From Fictibacillus sp. FJAT-27399 (GTDB lineage: Bacteria > Bacillota > Bacilli > Bacillales > Fictibacillaceae): 64,000 nucleotides of DNA. A program made the position numbers and the translations under genes. Location: NCBI RefSeq assembly GCF_001510655.1, contig NZ_LMVC01000002.1, positions 1,594,388-1,658,387 on the forward strand. Reading direction: 5' to 3'. The notes below the pieces were generated by a model. That model did not search any database, had not been told where the DNA came from, and was given only the letters and a program-made list of their open reading frames with translations. Within the stretch, counting starts at the first letter, position 1. The number at the start of each line of letters is the position of its first letter. Positions 7,773-15,555 of the stretch are shown here, one piece after another.

Positions 7773-10031
7773 TTATAATCGTATTGGTGATTTGAACGGA
7801 TTTTGCACTTCATCCTCTGCCGGAAGCGAGCGGATGATTTTATCATTTTCCATGACCGTCATACCGTTCGAATCCTTCAATTGACCTGTTACTTTAACTG
7901 TTGTGCCGGATGAAACCGGAATGGTTAAAGATTCAAATGATTGGACTGAATCTTTCTCTACCTTTGGAACAGGCAAACATTGCTGATCGACCAGGGTGCC
8001 GTCTTCAAGGAATACCTTGTAGGCTATTTCGCAGTTTTCAAATGTAACGTTGTAATCGTTCACGATCCAAGGAGTTACGGTAGCAGTCTTTCCAAGCTCC
8101 CCATCCGTAACTTCGCCGTTAAAGGACAGATGCAGCGGTTCAAAAGCTTTAGCCATGGCAAAATAAGCTTTTTTAGGCTGGCGGTAATAGTCGATGATGG
8201 ACCAATCGATGGACGGTCCTGTATTAACAAAGTGAAACTGAAGAAGCCCGCCTACATGATTGTATTTCTTCCGCCTTAACGCCTCAGTATGCTCCTTGTA
8301 GAACTGAACCTGATATTCTTGTGTAATGTCGATAAGTTCTTGAAGGGACTGAGTCATGACCGACCCCAACATCGTCTGATAAATATTGGTCTGAAAGCCC
8401 CATGTACGGTAGATCTCCCAGTTAACAGGCCAGAGAGACTCTTGGTTCATAAATTTCTTCAAGGAATCTTCATTTGGAATAGACTGGGTTCCATACTCTG
8501 TTACAAACATCGGGTTATAAAACTCAGCATCCTCAATTTTGCCCCAATACCAACCGACCCAGTGCACACTTAAATGCGTACCGATATAGTCTGTAAAGTC
8601 ATCCAGCGTCTCAAAAAAATGAGGAAGTTCCTCATCGGATACGAGCACCGAATTTTTAATAACGGGCCGCAGACTATCGAGTTCCTTTACGACACGCAAG
8701 AGCATATTGTCCAGCTTGTTGTAGTCATGAAAGCGGGATTCGCTGTGGCAGGACCACAAAATGATCGAAGGATGGTTATACAGCATTCTAACGAAACGAC
8801 GTGAAACATCCTCGGCTCTTTTTATAAAAAGACCCGTAGATTCATAGCCCCATTGAAACGGCAAATCCTGAAAAACCATGATACCCTTTTCGTTGCACAG
8901 CTGATAAAACTCTTCCTGTTCGGCATGGGCAAAAAGCCTGGTGGTATTCATGTTGGCATCCAGCATCATTTGGACATCAAGCTGGTAGGATTCCTTTGTC
9001 ATAAGAGAGAGGAACTGGTCGGACAAATAGTTGTTTCCTTTAATAAACACCCTTGTTCCATTGAGGTAAAAGATCCATTTTTCATCCATTTTAATTTCGC
9101 GGATTCCAAATATTTGAATCTTCTTGTCTACCAATACCCCATTTACCCACACTTCAATCACAGCTTTATACAGGTGAGGAAATCCAAGCTCCCATGTCCA
9201 CCATAATTTGGGGTTGGACAGCTGGTCAGTCATTGAATAGCTGCTCGTACCTGGTCTTTGAAAATAGCTCTGAGACTTCCATCTGTATATTTTCCCTCTG
9301 AAATTATGGGGCAAGAATGAAACTTCCACGTCAATTTTGGCTTCCTTGCTGTTATTGTTCTGTATTTCAACATCAAGGTAGATGGTGGCTTTCTTATACT
9401 CATCTTTTAGATAAGGAGTCACCTGAATATGCTCAATATGTACCTTGCAGCGTTCTTCAAGATAAACCCCTTTCCATATTCCACCCGGGTTGACAAGAGG
9501 ATTTGGGTAATGGGCATTCACAGAAGAAGGAACTTCTGGACAATCTGTCAGCCCTTCTTGTTTCACTGGAAGGCAGTCCCAATGGTAAAGGCCTCCCTTG
9601 GCAATTTTTTTACGTTCGGGCTTTGTATCCAATTCAGAAGTCACTTTGATTACCAGCGTGTTCTCTCCGCAATATTCCAGAAAATCAGAGACATTAAATT
9701 CAAACGCATCAAAGTCTCCTTCATGAGCTCCAAGATACACTCCGTTGAGCCAAACCTCTGAATAATAATCAACAGCATCAAAACAAATGTAGAACATCTT
9801 ATTTTTCTTTAGTGACGGAGCACGAAAGACAGTTTTATACCACATGACTCCCTGGAAATCCTCATATCCCGCTTTCTGCCAGTGTGCAGGAACATGGATA
9901 TCCTCCCAAGTTAGTTCTTCTGAATGGTATACAGGCTTGTTTCTAATATTTCCTTCCAGACGGTTATCCTCATCAGGAACACATTTCCATATGCCATTTA
10001 AACTTAATTTTTCTCTGCATTCTCTGCTCAT
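7773..10031 (-). CDS. Glycoside hydrolase family 2 enzyme with unusual H-S-E acid/base motif
   Basis: The 752-residue protein has the GH2 order: N-terminal jelly-roll domain (LSLNGIW, VWLNGVYLGAHEGDFDAFEF), an immunoglobulin-like domain, and a TIM barrel. The predicted acid/base is Glu431 in LWSCHSESR and the nucleophile Glu512 in VTEYGTQS. Most GH2 enzymes carry N-E at the acid/base; here it is S-E. There is no signal peptide, so it should act in the cytoplasm on an imported sugar. ATG 10031 is chosen over GTG 10040 because that GTG is part of the RBS AGGTGAT. First gene of the transport operon; exact substrate (mannoside, galactoside or amino sugar) is open. Confidence 0.85.
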   Translation of the reverse strand: MSRECREKLSLNGIWKCVPDEDNRLEGNIRNKPVYHSEELTWEDIHVPAHWQKAGYEDFQGVMWYKTVFRAPSLKKNKMFYICFDAVDYYSEVWLNGVYLGAHEGDFDAFEFNVSDFLEYCGENTLVIKVTSELDTKPERKKIAKGGLYHWDCLPVKQEGLTDCPEVPSSVNAHYPNPLVNPGGIWKGVYLEERCKVHIEHIQVTPYLKDEYKKATIYLDVEIQNNNSKEAKIDVEVSFLPHNFRGKIYRWKSQSYFQRPGTSSYSMTDQLSNPKLWWTWELGFPHLYKAVIEVWVNGVLVDKKIQIFGIREIKMDEKWIFYLNGTRVFIKGNNYLSDQFLSLMTKESYQLDVQMMLDANMNTTRLFAHAEQEEFYQLCNEKGIMVFQDLPFQWGYESTGLFIKRAEDVSRRFVRMLYNHPSIILWSCHSESRFHDYNKLDNMLLRVVKELDSLRPVIKNSVLVSDEELPHFFETLDDFTDYIGTHLSVHWVGWYWGKIEDAEFYNPMFVTEYGTQSIPNEDSLKKFMNQESLWPVNWEIYRTWGFQTNIYQTMLGSVMTQSLQELIDITQEYQVQFYKEHTEALRRKKYNHVGGLLQFHFVNTGPSIDWSIIDYYRQPKKAYFAMAKAFEPLHLSFNGEVTDGELGKTATVTPWIVNDYNVTFENCEIAYKVFLEDGTLVDQQCLPVPKVEKDSVQSFESLTIPVSSGTTVKVTGQLKDSNGMTVMENDKIIRSLPAEDEVQNPFKSPIRL

Positions 10032-10177
10032 GGGTATCACCTGACTTTGCTTTATATAGTTTATAGTTATTATCGCCTTTATGGGACAGAGACATCATTT
10101 TTGTTTTCACTATTCTGAACTTTTCCCGGCGATGAATTAACATAAACACCTTTTTATGGATGCTAACATCCTTCAAA

Positions 10178-10230
10178 ATAAAAAAAGGCTGCACATCCTC
10201 ACACAAACTAAATCCTTAGGGAAGATGTGC
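10178..10230 (-). terminator. Likely terminator of the 69-residue Cys-containing protein gene
   Basis: GCACATCTTC and GAGGATGTGC form a 10-bp arm pair with a long loop, followed by T7 on the minus strand. Confidence 0.55.
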
Positions 10231-10249
10231 TAAGTTAGAGAGACATCAC

Positions 10250-10459
10250 TTATTTCATACCTTTTCCTTTTGTCAGATGGCAGGGGACACCGTGCCCGAC
10301 CGCGCCCGGTTTAGACATTTTATCTATATAGGCCAATCCCCTCACACATTGAGTTTTGCAGGACAGGCAGGTGGAACTGGTAACCATTTTTAGAGTATGT
10401 GCATATTTATTGACCGCCTGATCATACTTAGAGATCTTTTTAGCCTTTTTTTTTGCCAT
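10250..10459 (-). CDS. Conserved-looking small Cys-containing basic protein
   Basis: The 69-residue protein starts with a Lys-rich stretch (MAKKKAKKISKYD) and has CLSCKTQC about residues 31-38 plus a later Cys in HGVPCHLTKGKG. Four cysteines could bind a metal or cofactor, but the spacing matches no zinc ribbon I know. ATG is 7 nt after AGGAGG. It has its own terminator and appears monocistronic. I do not recognise the family; function unknown. Confidence 0.7.
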   Translation of the reverse strand: MAKKKAKKISKYDQAVNKYAHTLKMVTSSTCLSCKTQCVRGLAYIDKMSKPGAVGHGVPCHLTKGKGMK

Positions 10460-10530
10460 AATTCATCCTCCTCGCCTAACATTCCTCATATGATATGAAG
10501 AGGTGAAGAGGTATGCCACAAGACAAAGTA

Positions 10531-10607
10531 AGAAAAGCGCAAGCGTCCTCGAGGACTTATGCTGAAAACAAGAACCATTTTTTCAGCCCTGGGCGCTGGA
10601 GCTAGAC
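10531..10607. repeat. REP-like hairpin repeat, copy 1
   Basis: The segment starts AGAAAAGCGCAAGCGTCC and ends GGGCGCTGGAGCTAGAC; AGCGTCC can pair with GGGCGCT. A diverged relative is at 40051-40162, where AGTGTCC pairs with GGACACT. Elements with these ends are, from memory, common between genes of Bacillus-type genomes. Confidence 0.55.
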
Positions 10608-10649
10608 ATTACATCTATGCAAGCTGAATATTATACTTTTTTACATCAC

Positions 10650-10679
10650 AAAAAAACCGCTTATAAAACTAAGCGGCTT
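10650..10679 (-). terminator. Terminator overlapping the end of the 73-residue gene
   Basis: AAGCCGCTTA and TAAGCGGTT pair around the stop codon region and are followed by T7 on the minus strand. Confidence 0.7.
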
Positions 10680-10882
10680 TCATCATTTTTCAATTCGTAA
10701 CGTAAAGTATTCTGTTCGGCCAGCGTCAAAATATAATCACTGTCCCTTCTATCATAAGAATCCAAAAAGTCCCGCAGCGGCATGTGATATTTGTCCCACA
10801 CAATATCCATCAGCCAGTTGTGGTTCACCTCAAAGTATTCCCCGTCAAAACGGTTGATTTTGACAGTTTCACCAAAATACAT
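10661..10882 (-). CDS. Small hypothetical acidic protein
   Basis: A 73-residue protein beginning MYFGETVKINRFDGEYF. The start at 10882 is chosen because AAAGGAGTG lies 8 nt upstream; the longer frame to 10927 would place the RBS inside the gene. No membrane segment, no cysteine, mixed charged residues near the C terminus (SYDRRDSDYILTLAEQ). Family not recognised, function unknown. Confidence 0.65.
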   Translation of the reverse strand: MYFGETVKINRFDGEYFEVNHNWLMDIVWDKYHMPLRDFLDSYDRRDSDYILTLAEQNTLRYELKNDESRLVL

Positions 10883-11008
10883 GCCTAACACTCCTTTCAA
10901 CAGGAAGGTAAACTGCATTAAGGCCAATTCATGATATGATAGATTATACTATAATATTCAGAAAAGTTAAACGATATGACAAAAAAAATAAAAAAAGCCT
11001 TCAAACTG

Positions 11009-11040
11009 AAAAAAAACAGGCAGAATGAGTCTGCCTGTTT
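11009..11040 (-). terminator. Terminator of the NlpC/P60 gene
   Basis: AACAGGCAGA and TCTGCCTGTT form a perfect 10-bp stem, followed by T6 on the minus strand. Confidence 0.9.
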
Positions 11041-11045
11041 CGTAC

Positions 11046-11711
11046 TTATATCTTTTTAGCGCCAAGGAATTTCGGTGCCCAGTAAGGATTTTGCATTGAA
11101 GCAATGCTTACTCCTTTTGAAGATGAACTGTGAATAAACTTATGGTCTCCGATGTATATTCCAGCATGGGAAGCACCATGTTTATACGTTTGGAAAAATA
11201 CAACATCTCCAGCTTTTGGAGTACTGACAGATGTACCTTTTAAATAGATTCCGGAAACTGTTCTTGGCAAGTCAATTCCAGCCGATTTATCAAAAACATA
11301 GTTGATATAGCCGCTGCAATCGAACCCTTTAGGTGTTGTTCCGCCCCAGCGGTAAGGAACACCCATGTATCTTTTTGCCGTACTGATCAAACCTGATGAA
11401 CTGTATGAAGTGCTTTTAACAGCTGTTTTAACCCCTAGTGCTTTGAACGTGCTTTTTCCAGCTACGCCATCTGCTTTAAGTTTTTTTGCCTTTTGAAACT
11501 TTTTTACAGCTGATTTCGTATATGTACCATAGTAAGTAGTCGTCTTTTTGTATGTGAAATATCCTTTTTTCTTAAGGACAGTTTGTAATTGCTGCACATC
11601 TTTACTGGTCATACCTTGTTTTAAAGTGTGATCGCCAAGCGCTGCTTTCCCTACGATCGGGTTCAAAGCCATCATTCCTAATAGTGCCGCTGCCGCTACC
11701 AATTTTTTCAA
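11046..11711 (-). CDS. Secreted NlpC/P60 peptidoglycan endopeptidase with a peptidoglycan-binding domain
   Basis: Cell-wall hydrolase of 221 residues. A signal peptide (about residues 1-23) is followed by a PG_binding_1 domain (about 27-92: SKDVQQLQTVLKKKGYF, AVKKFQKAKKL, DGVAGKSTFKAL), a Ser-rich linker, and an NlpC/P60 domain from about 107. The catalytic set is visible: Cys132 in FDCSGY, His182 in SHAGIYIG and His194 in KFIHSS. It should cleave the D-Glu-meso-DAP bond of stem peptides. A WalR-type box lies about 105 nt upstream, which fits control by the cell-wall two-component system. Single gene. Confidence 0.92.
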   Translation of the reverse strand: MKKLVAAAALLGMMALNPIVGKAALGDHTLKQGMTSKDVQQLQTVLKKKGYFTYKKTTTYYGTYTKSAVKKFQKAKKLKADGVAGKSTFKALGVKTAVKSTSYSSSGLISTAKRYMGVPYRWGGTTPKGFDCSGYINYVFDKSAGIDLPRTVSGIYLKGTSVSTPKAGDVVFFQTYKHGASHAGIYIGDHKFIHSSSSKGVSIASMQNPYWAPKFLGAKKI

Positions 11712-12248
11712 AGCATGTATCCCCCTAAAATCTGTATTACCAATGTTGGTATTTGTTTCCTTGCTAACTTAATTAGATTCTACCAACAAAATATGACACG
11801 AACATTTTAGGGAGATTACAGATATATTACAAATTAATAGAATTCCCGATTTTTTATGACATTAAACCTAATGAATTCCATATTTTCTGTCAAATTAAGC
11901 TAAATTCAGTAAAATAAATTGTAACAATCTGACTACCCAATCTTCGTTAACAGGACTTAATACCTAGTGTCAAAAGACCTTTATGTGCGGATTTGTCCTT
12001 TGAATGATGTTCTTTCCTTCAATTTTTAGGGAAGTATAATGCAGAGAAGGCAAATCGTTAAATAATTTGTCACTAAAAAAAGGATGCCTCTAGCCCTTCA
12101 TTACGTTATGATAAGCTAGTGTATGACTATTTTTTGGTATAAATATTACATAGCCATTAACAAGAACCATCCCAACTCTAGCAAACAATATGGTATAATA
12201 TGGTAGTTGTTAAATATGATTGTTATGTATTTGAAGGGGCAGTGACTA
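11712..12248. other. 537-nt intergenic region between divergent genes
   Basis: It holds the WalR box and a candidate -10 (TAGAAT, minus strand, 11777-11782) for the hydrolase gene and, near 12190-12205, a TATAAT-containing AT-rich stretch suited as -10 for the PAP2 gene. A weak CTAGC/GCTAG hairpin with a T run on the minus strand lies at about 12075-12117. I see no coding sequence in between. Confidence 0.5.
11815..11831 (-). promoter_or_regulatory. WalR (YycF) operator-like direct repeat
   Basis: The minus strand reads TGTAAT, five bases, TGTAAT. This fits the WalR consensus as I recall it, TGT(A/T)A(A/T/C)-N5-TGT(A/T)A(A/T/C). It ends 32 nt upstream of TAGAAT, a fair -10, and no good -35 is seen, as expected for an activated promoter. 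The target is a cell-wall hydrolase, a typical WalKR regulon member. Confidence 0.65.
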
Positions 12249-12911
12249 TTGAGTAAATTAAAATCCCATATTCTTCCTTTGCTATTGATGCTCTCTATTC
12301 CTCTTCTGCATAATTTTTATGAATTACTGAATAACGGAGATCGGGGAGCAAGGAGTCTTATTACATCATTTGACCAGCATATTCCTTTTATTGAAGCCTT
12401 TATTATTCCGTATGTTTTTTGGTACCTTTTCATTTTTGGCATGTTGTTTTACTTTTTTATCTATGACAGATCCTTATATTTCAAGACGCTGTTGAGCTTA
12501 ACGATCGGGATGGTGATCTGTTATGTCATTTACTATTTCTTTCAGACAACGGTTCCAAGACCTGCCATAGAGGGCAGCGGTGTTCTCACAAATGTTATCC
12601 GTTACATTTACTCAGCTGATGAACCTTTTAATTGCTTTCCAAGTATTCATGTCCTGAGCAGTTATTTAATGGTCATTGCAATAAGATACTGCAAAACAAA
12701 AACACCAGTACGAATTTTCGCTGTCAACATTGCAGGATACTTGATTATTCTTTCCACACTCTTCATTAAACAGCACGTAGTTCTAGATGCTTTTGCCGGA
12801 ATCCTTCTCGGTAATATCCTGTTTAATACAATTTATTATTTTAAACCTATGTTGTCCTACGCCACGAATAAACGATATTCAAAGAACAAAAAAGCAGCCG
12901 AACCCCGATAG
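12249..12911 (+). CDS. PAP2-superfamily membrane phosphatase
   Basis: A 220-residue membrane protein with about six hydrophobic helices. PAP2 motifs are visible: TTVPRP (motif 1 end), FPSIHVLSSY (motif 2, with His) and KQHVVLDAFAG (motif 3, His and Asp). This C-terminal layout resembles the inositol-phosphorylceramide-synthase-like branch of the family, so a lipid phosphate or related phosphotransfer reaction is likely. The start is TTG at 12249, 9 nt after AAGGGG. Monocistronic, with a terminator on its stop codon. Confidence 0.8.
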   Translation: MSKLKSHILPLLLMLSIPLLHNFYELLNNGDRGARSLITSFDQHIPFIEAFIIPYVFWYLFIFGMLFYFFIYDRSLYFKTLLSLTIGMVICYVIYYFFQTTVPRPAIEGSGVLTNVIRYIYSADEPFNCFPSIHVLSSYLMVIAIRYCKTKTPVRIFAVNIAGYLIILSTLFIKQHVVLDAFAGILLGNILFNTIYYFKPMLSYATNKRYSKNKKAAEPR

Positions 12912-12930
12912 TTGGGCAGGCTGCTTTTTT
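12891..12930 (+). terminator. Terminator of the PAP2 gene
   Basis: AAAGCAGCC and GGCTGCTTT pair across a 17-nt loop and are followed by T6; the stop codon lies in the loop. Confidence 0.85.
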
Positions 12931-12931
12931 A

Positions 12932-13438
12932 TTATGCGTCCTCTCCTTTATTAGAAGCATTTCCGTGTGTCTCCATTATCTCGTCAACCGATTGCATTCT
13001 GCTGTCTTCATACTTCCCTTCACCCTTCCTGACGAAAGAAGGTTCACCTATTTCATAATCATCTGTTTTCCCGTCCTCATCAGCCTTTTCTTGTGCCTGG
13101 ACCGTCCGTTTTGCATAAGGAAGGGCTTTTAACCTTTCGTAAGGAATCTCCTCTCCCGTGTCCACGCATTTTCCGTAGGTGCCTTCTTCAATGCGCTGGA
13201 GCGCCTCGTTAATGTCTTCAAGAATTTCCTCTTGATTTTCATCAAGCGCCATTGCCATTTCGCGGTCATATAACTCACTCCCCATATCACCAAAGTGGTT
13301 ATCATATGAGCTGATCTCCCCGGTAGACTCTTGCAGGCTTTCATCTTTCTCCCTCAGCTCATGCTGTGCTTCTAGTTGTTTTTTCATCTTTAGCAGATTT
13401 TGTTCTAATTCGTTGATTTGTTGTTTAGATAAGCTCAT
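12932..13438 (-). CDS. YteA-like DksA/TraR family protein
   Basis: The 168-residue protein has an N-terminal coiled coil (residues about 1-45, LSKQQINELEQNLLKMKKQL), an acidic linker (FGDMGSELYDRE) and a degenerate TraR/DksA finger GTYGKCVDTGEEIPYERLKALP with only one Cys instead of four, as in the Bacillus YteA group. DksA relatives act in the RNA polymerase secondary channel, but without the zinc site this is not assured. ATG 13438 is preferred because AGGAGG sits 6 nt upstream. A weak SigB-like pair (GTTATT, 12 nt, GGGTAA) precedes it. The C terminus is strongly acidic. Confidence 0.8.
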   Translation of the reverse strand: MSLSKQQINELEQNLLKMKKQLEAQHELREKDESLQESTGEISSYDNHFGDMGSELYDREMAMALDENQEEILEDINEALQRIEEGTYGKCVDTGEEIPYERLKALPYAKRTVQAQEKADEDGKTDDYEIGEPSFVRKGEGKYEDSRMQSVDEIMETHGNASNKGEDA

Positions 13439-13571
13439 GCTGTTCCTCCTCATACACTATTGTGGTTAGTATTTACCCTATTTCTAATGAAATAACACTC
13501 ACAAACCTCTTTGGACAGACATAATCTTTTTTTTAAAAAATAAAAATAGTGTTGGAAGGAGTTGATTGCCT

Positions 13572-14027
13572 ATGGTGGAAGATTACAATAATCAGGAGCA
13601 GACGGATGAAAGAAACTGGGCACAGATGCACAATCTTTGTAAGCAGCACTTGTATTTTCATGTGATTATTACCATGCATGATGGCAAGAAAACGGAAGGG
13701 ATCATTACAAATGTGGATGGCCAGAATCTCCATATGATGGTTCCTCAGGACATTCAGCAGCCGCAACAGGGCGGGCAAGGGAGCCAGCAAGGAATGCAAG
13801 GCCATCAGGGCATGCAGGGAACACAAGGAATGCAAGTGCAACAAGGAATGCAGGGGCAGCAGGGGGCTATGGGAAGAGAGGAAAATGAAGAAAATCGTGT
13901 ATTTTTTGGCCGGCCATGGTTTGGAAGAAGGTTTTTTCCAGGGATATTTCCCCTTGCCGCTATAGCTGCACTCTCTCTATATCCTTATTACTATCCGTAT
14001 CCTTATTACCCTTATCCTTATTATTGA
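13572..14027 (+). CDS. Low-complexity protein: Sm-like N terminus, Gly-Met-Gln repeats, Tyr/Pro tail
   Basis: Residues about 20-60 form a hydrophobic, strand-rich piece (LYFHVIITMHDGKKTEGIIT, then NVDGQNLHMMVP), reminiscent of small Sm/KOW-type barrels. Residues about 64-100 are a repeat of Q-G-M-Q units. An aromatic patch (FGRPWFGRRFFPGIFP), a short hydrophobic stretch, and a tail of YPYY units end the protein. Similar composition occurs in spore-coat and surface proteins, which is only a hint. Start: ATG 13572 with AAGGAG 10 nt upstream; a TTG at 13566 is possible. The gene overlaps the end of the facing transporter by 7 nt. Confidence 0.7.
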   Translation: MVEDYNNQEQTDERNWAQMHNLCKQHLYFHVIITMHDGKKTEGIITNVDGQNLHMMVPQDIQQPQQGGQGSQQGMQGHQGMQGTQGMQVQQGMQGQQGAMGREENEENRVFFGRPWFGRRFFPGIFPLAAIAALSLYPYYYPYPYYPYPYY

Positions 14028-14968
14028 TGACCAGCTGGTTCTCCAGCTGGTTTTCCATTGGGTGCTTCTTTCTTGTTTTCCATTTCCTCAATTGCCTCTT
14101 CTTCCTCTTTCAGAACCCCCTCATCTAGTTCTTCTTTGTAAGCATATGACAACAGCAGGGATACAAGTATACCGCCGCCGATTAGATTGCCGATACTTGC
14201 TGGAACCAGATTAAGCAGAATAAACTTATACCAGCTGATATCAAAGCCTTCAATGACGGATATACTGAAATAGCCCATGTTGGCCACAGCGTGCTGAAAG
14301 TTTCCGGCTTCGAAAATGATAACAGGCAGAGCAATACCGAGAATCTTGCCAACCACATCTCTTGCGGCGGTAGCAAGAACCGCTGCTGCTCCGATTAGCC
14401 AGTTTGCCAAAATACCTGAAAAAAGAACCTGAAACCAGCCCCAAGTTCCTCTATGTGTAAATTCCATTTTCTTTTCTACGAATGTGAGCAGGTAATCATA
14501 GAATTCATCGTGCAGCGAGCCTGAAAGGTTTAAAAGAAAACCGACAAATAGAGCGCCCACAAAATTTCCAGTGTAACAGATAAGCCAAAAGGACAGCAGT
14601 TTTTTGCTGATCCAAAACTTGCTCTGCATGATATAACTGGGCAAGAGTATGTTTACTTCCGTAAATAATATGGAACCTGATAAAAAGACCATCGCGTAGC
14701 CAATCATAAATCCGATACCAGCCATTAAATTCACAATGCCGGCCGATTCAATGTCCATTGTCAATAATACTGAACCTAGAGCTCCAAAAGCGATAAAAGC
14801 TCCTGCCAGACTGGATAGAATTAATTGTGCCAAATAAGTGGTTTGTATGGATTCTTTTCCTTTTCTAATAAACGTTTCAACGATTTGGGCAGGGAAATAA
14901 TATTGTCGCTCAGGATATTTTTGGGGAGTTTTAGGATGCGCGTTTTTCTGTTCGGATTTATTATTCAT
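14021..14968 (-). CDS. Formate/nitrite transporter (FNT) family channel
   Basis: The 315-residue protein has an about 45-residue hydrophilic N terminus, six membrane helices, and FNT marks: LAGAFIAFGALGS, GSILFTEVNILL, SGILANWLIGAA and the His-containing NFQHAVANM filter region. FNT pentamers pass formate, nitrite or other small anions. The C terminus is acidic and ends with a short PAGEPAGHQ repeat. ATG follows GGAAATGGAGG. An about 800-nt upstream region carries tandem structured repeats and inverted repeats, suggesting leader RNA control. No formate dehydrogenase or nitrite reductase is nearby, so the substrate is open. Confidence 0.87.
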   Translation of the reverse strand: MNNKSEQKNAHPKTPQKYPERQYYFPAQIVETFIRKGKESIQTTYLAQLILSSLAGAFIAFGALGSVLLTMDIESAGIVNLMAGIGFMIGYAMVFLSGSILFTEVNILLPSYIMQSKFWISKKLLSFWLICYTGNFVGALFVGFLLNLSGSLHDEFYDYLLTFVEKKMEFTHRGTWGWFQVLFSGILANWLIGAAAVLATAARDVVGKILGIALPVIIFEAGNFQHAVANMGYFSISVIEGFDISWYKFILLNLVPASIGNLIGGGILVSLLLSYAYKEELDEGVLKEEEEAIEEMENKKEAPNGKPAGEPAGHQ

Positions 14969-15018
14969 TTGGGACCTCCATTTCCTGTAACTTAGTTTCC
15001 CTTCAAGTCCTCCTCGTC

Positions 15019-15090
15019 AAACAGCGTCTTATTTAAAATACAAAAATAAGACGCTGTTTATGTAAATTAACATAAACTTGCGCCTTATTT
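15019..15090 (-). promoter_or_regulatory. Three-part inverted repeat in the FNT leader
   Basis: In the minus-strand RNA the order is s1 (15074-15090, AAATAAGGCGCAAGTTT), s2 (15044-15059, AAACAGCGTCTTATTT) and s3 (15019-15034, AAATAAGACGCTGTTT). s2 can pair perfectly with s3 over 16 bp, or with s1 to form a long stem extended by GTTTATGT/ACATAAAC. The s1:s2 hairpin is followed by a T-rich stretch and would work as a terminator. The two pairings exclude each other. It lies about 50 nt before the FNT start codon. Confidence 0.6.
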
Positions 15091-15191
15091 AAAATACTTG
15101 CTATTCACTTGTTGATTTTCCTTTCTTTACTTAGAACACATGCCTTGCATCACTTGCAGACTTGCATCTTTCAGTTTATTTTCTCCTTTTT

Positions 15192-15292
15192 GGCTTCCCA
15201 CATGCCACATGATGCGAAAATAGTTTTCACGGACTATTTCCTAATGCGCCATGATCCTAGCATGCTTCGCTAACTTTTGTCATCGGAACCAC
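15192..15292 (-). ncRNA. Tandem structured RNA unit 3 (nearest the FNT gene)
   Basis: Read on the minus strand: 5' GGTTCC, core GTTAGCGAAG, helix P1 arm CATGCT (15259-15264), apical stem GGAAATAGT/ACTATTTTC with loop containing CCGTGAAA, P1 return arm GGCATG (15201-15206), TGGGAAGCC end. Helices match units 1 and 2 while several base pairs differ. Type and ligand unknown. Confidence 0.6.
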
Positions 15293-15322
15293 GTCCTCTG
15301 AAGTTTTAATGTTTCCATTTTT

Positions 15323-15424
15323 GGTTTCCCACATGTCCACATATCTCAAAACCAGTTTTCACGGGCTGATTTTTTAGTGGATATGATTTTGACATGCTTC
15401 GCTAACTTTTTTCATTGGAATCAC
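15323..15424 (-). ncRNA. Tandem structured RNA unit 2 (middle)
   Basis: Read on the minus strand: GATTCC, the same GTTAGCGAAG core, P1 arms CATGTC (15391-15396) and GACATG (15332-15337), a further CATATC/GATATG helix, apical stem AAAATCAG/CTGGTTTT with loop CCCGTGAAAA, then TGGGAAACC. Compared with unit 3 the P1 pairs C-G and T-G become T-A and C-G, and the apical stem has compensating changes. Confidence 0.6.
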
Positions 15425-15462
15425 GCCTTTAAAAAGGATGTATGGATAAATGTTGCTTGGCA

Positions 15463-15555
15463 GATTCGGAAGACCCGCATACTGTGCCTGTTAAATAGTT
15501 TAACTATTTGTATAGGCCTGTTTAGCATGCTTCGCTAACATTCTTCATTGGAATC
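15463..15555 (-). ncRNA. Tandem structured RNA unit 1 (promoter-proximal, most diverged)
   Basis: Read on the minus strand: GATTCC, GTTAGCGAAG core, P1 arms CATGCT (15524-15529) and AGTATG (15478-15483), apical hairpin AAATAGT/ACTATTT, then CGGG and a closing GAATC that pairs with the 5' GATTC. Core-to-core distance to unit 2 is 133 nt and from unit 2 to unit 3 is 132 nt. A TATTAT/TATAAA element at about 15575-15582 is a possible -10 upstream; no clear -35 is visible. Confidence 0.55.

Noticed and set aside
10513-10605. Plus-strand 30-codon ORF behind AAGAGGTGAAGAGG
   Set aside because: Nearly all of it is the REP-like repeat, so coding is unlikely.
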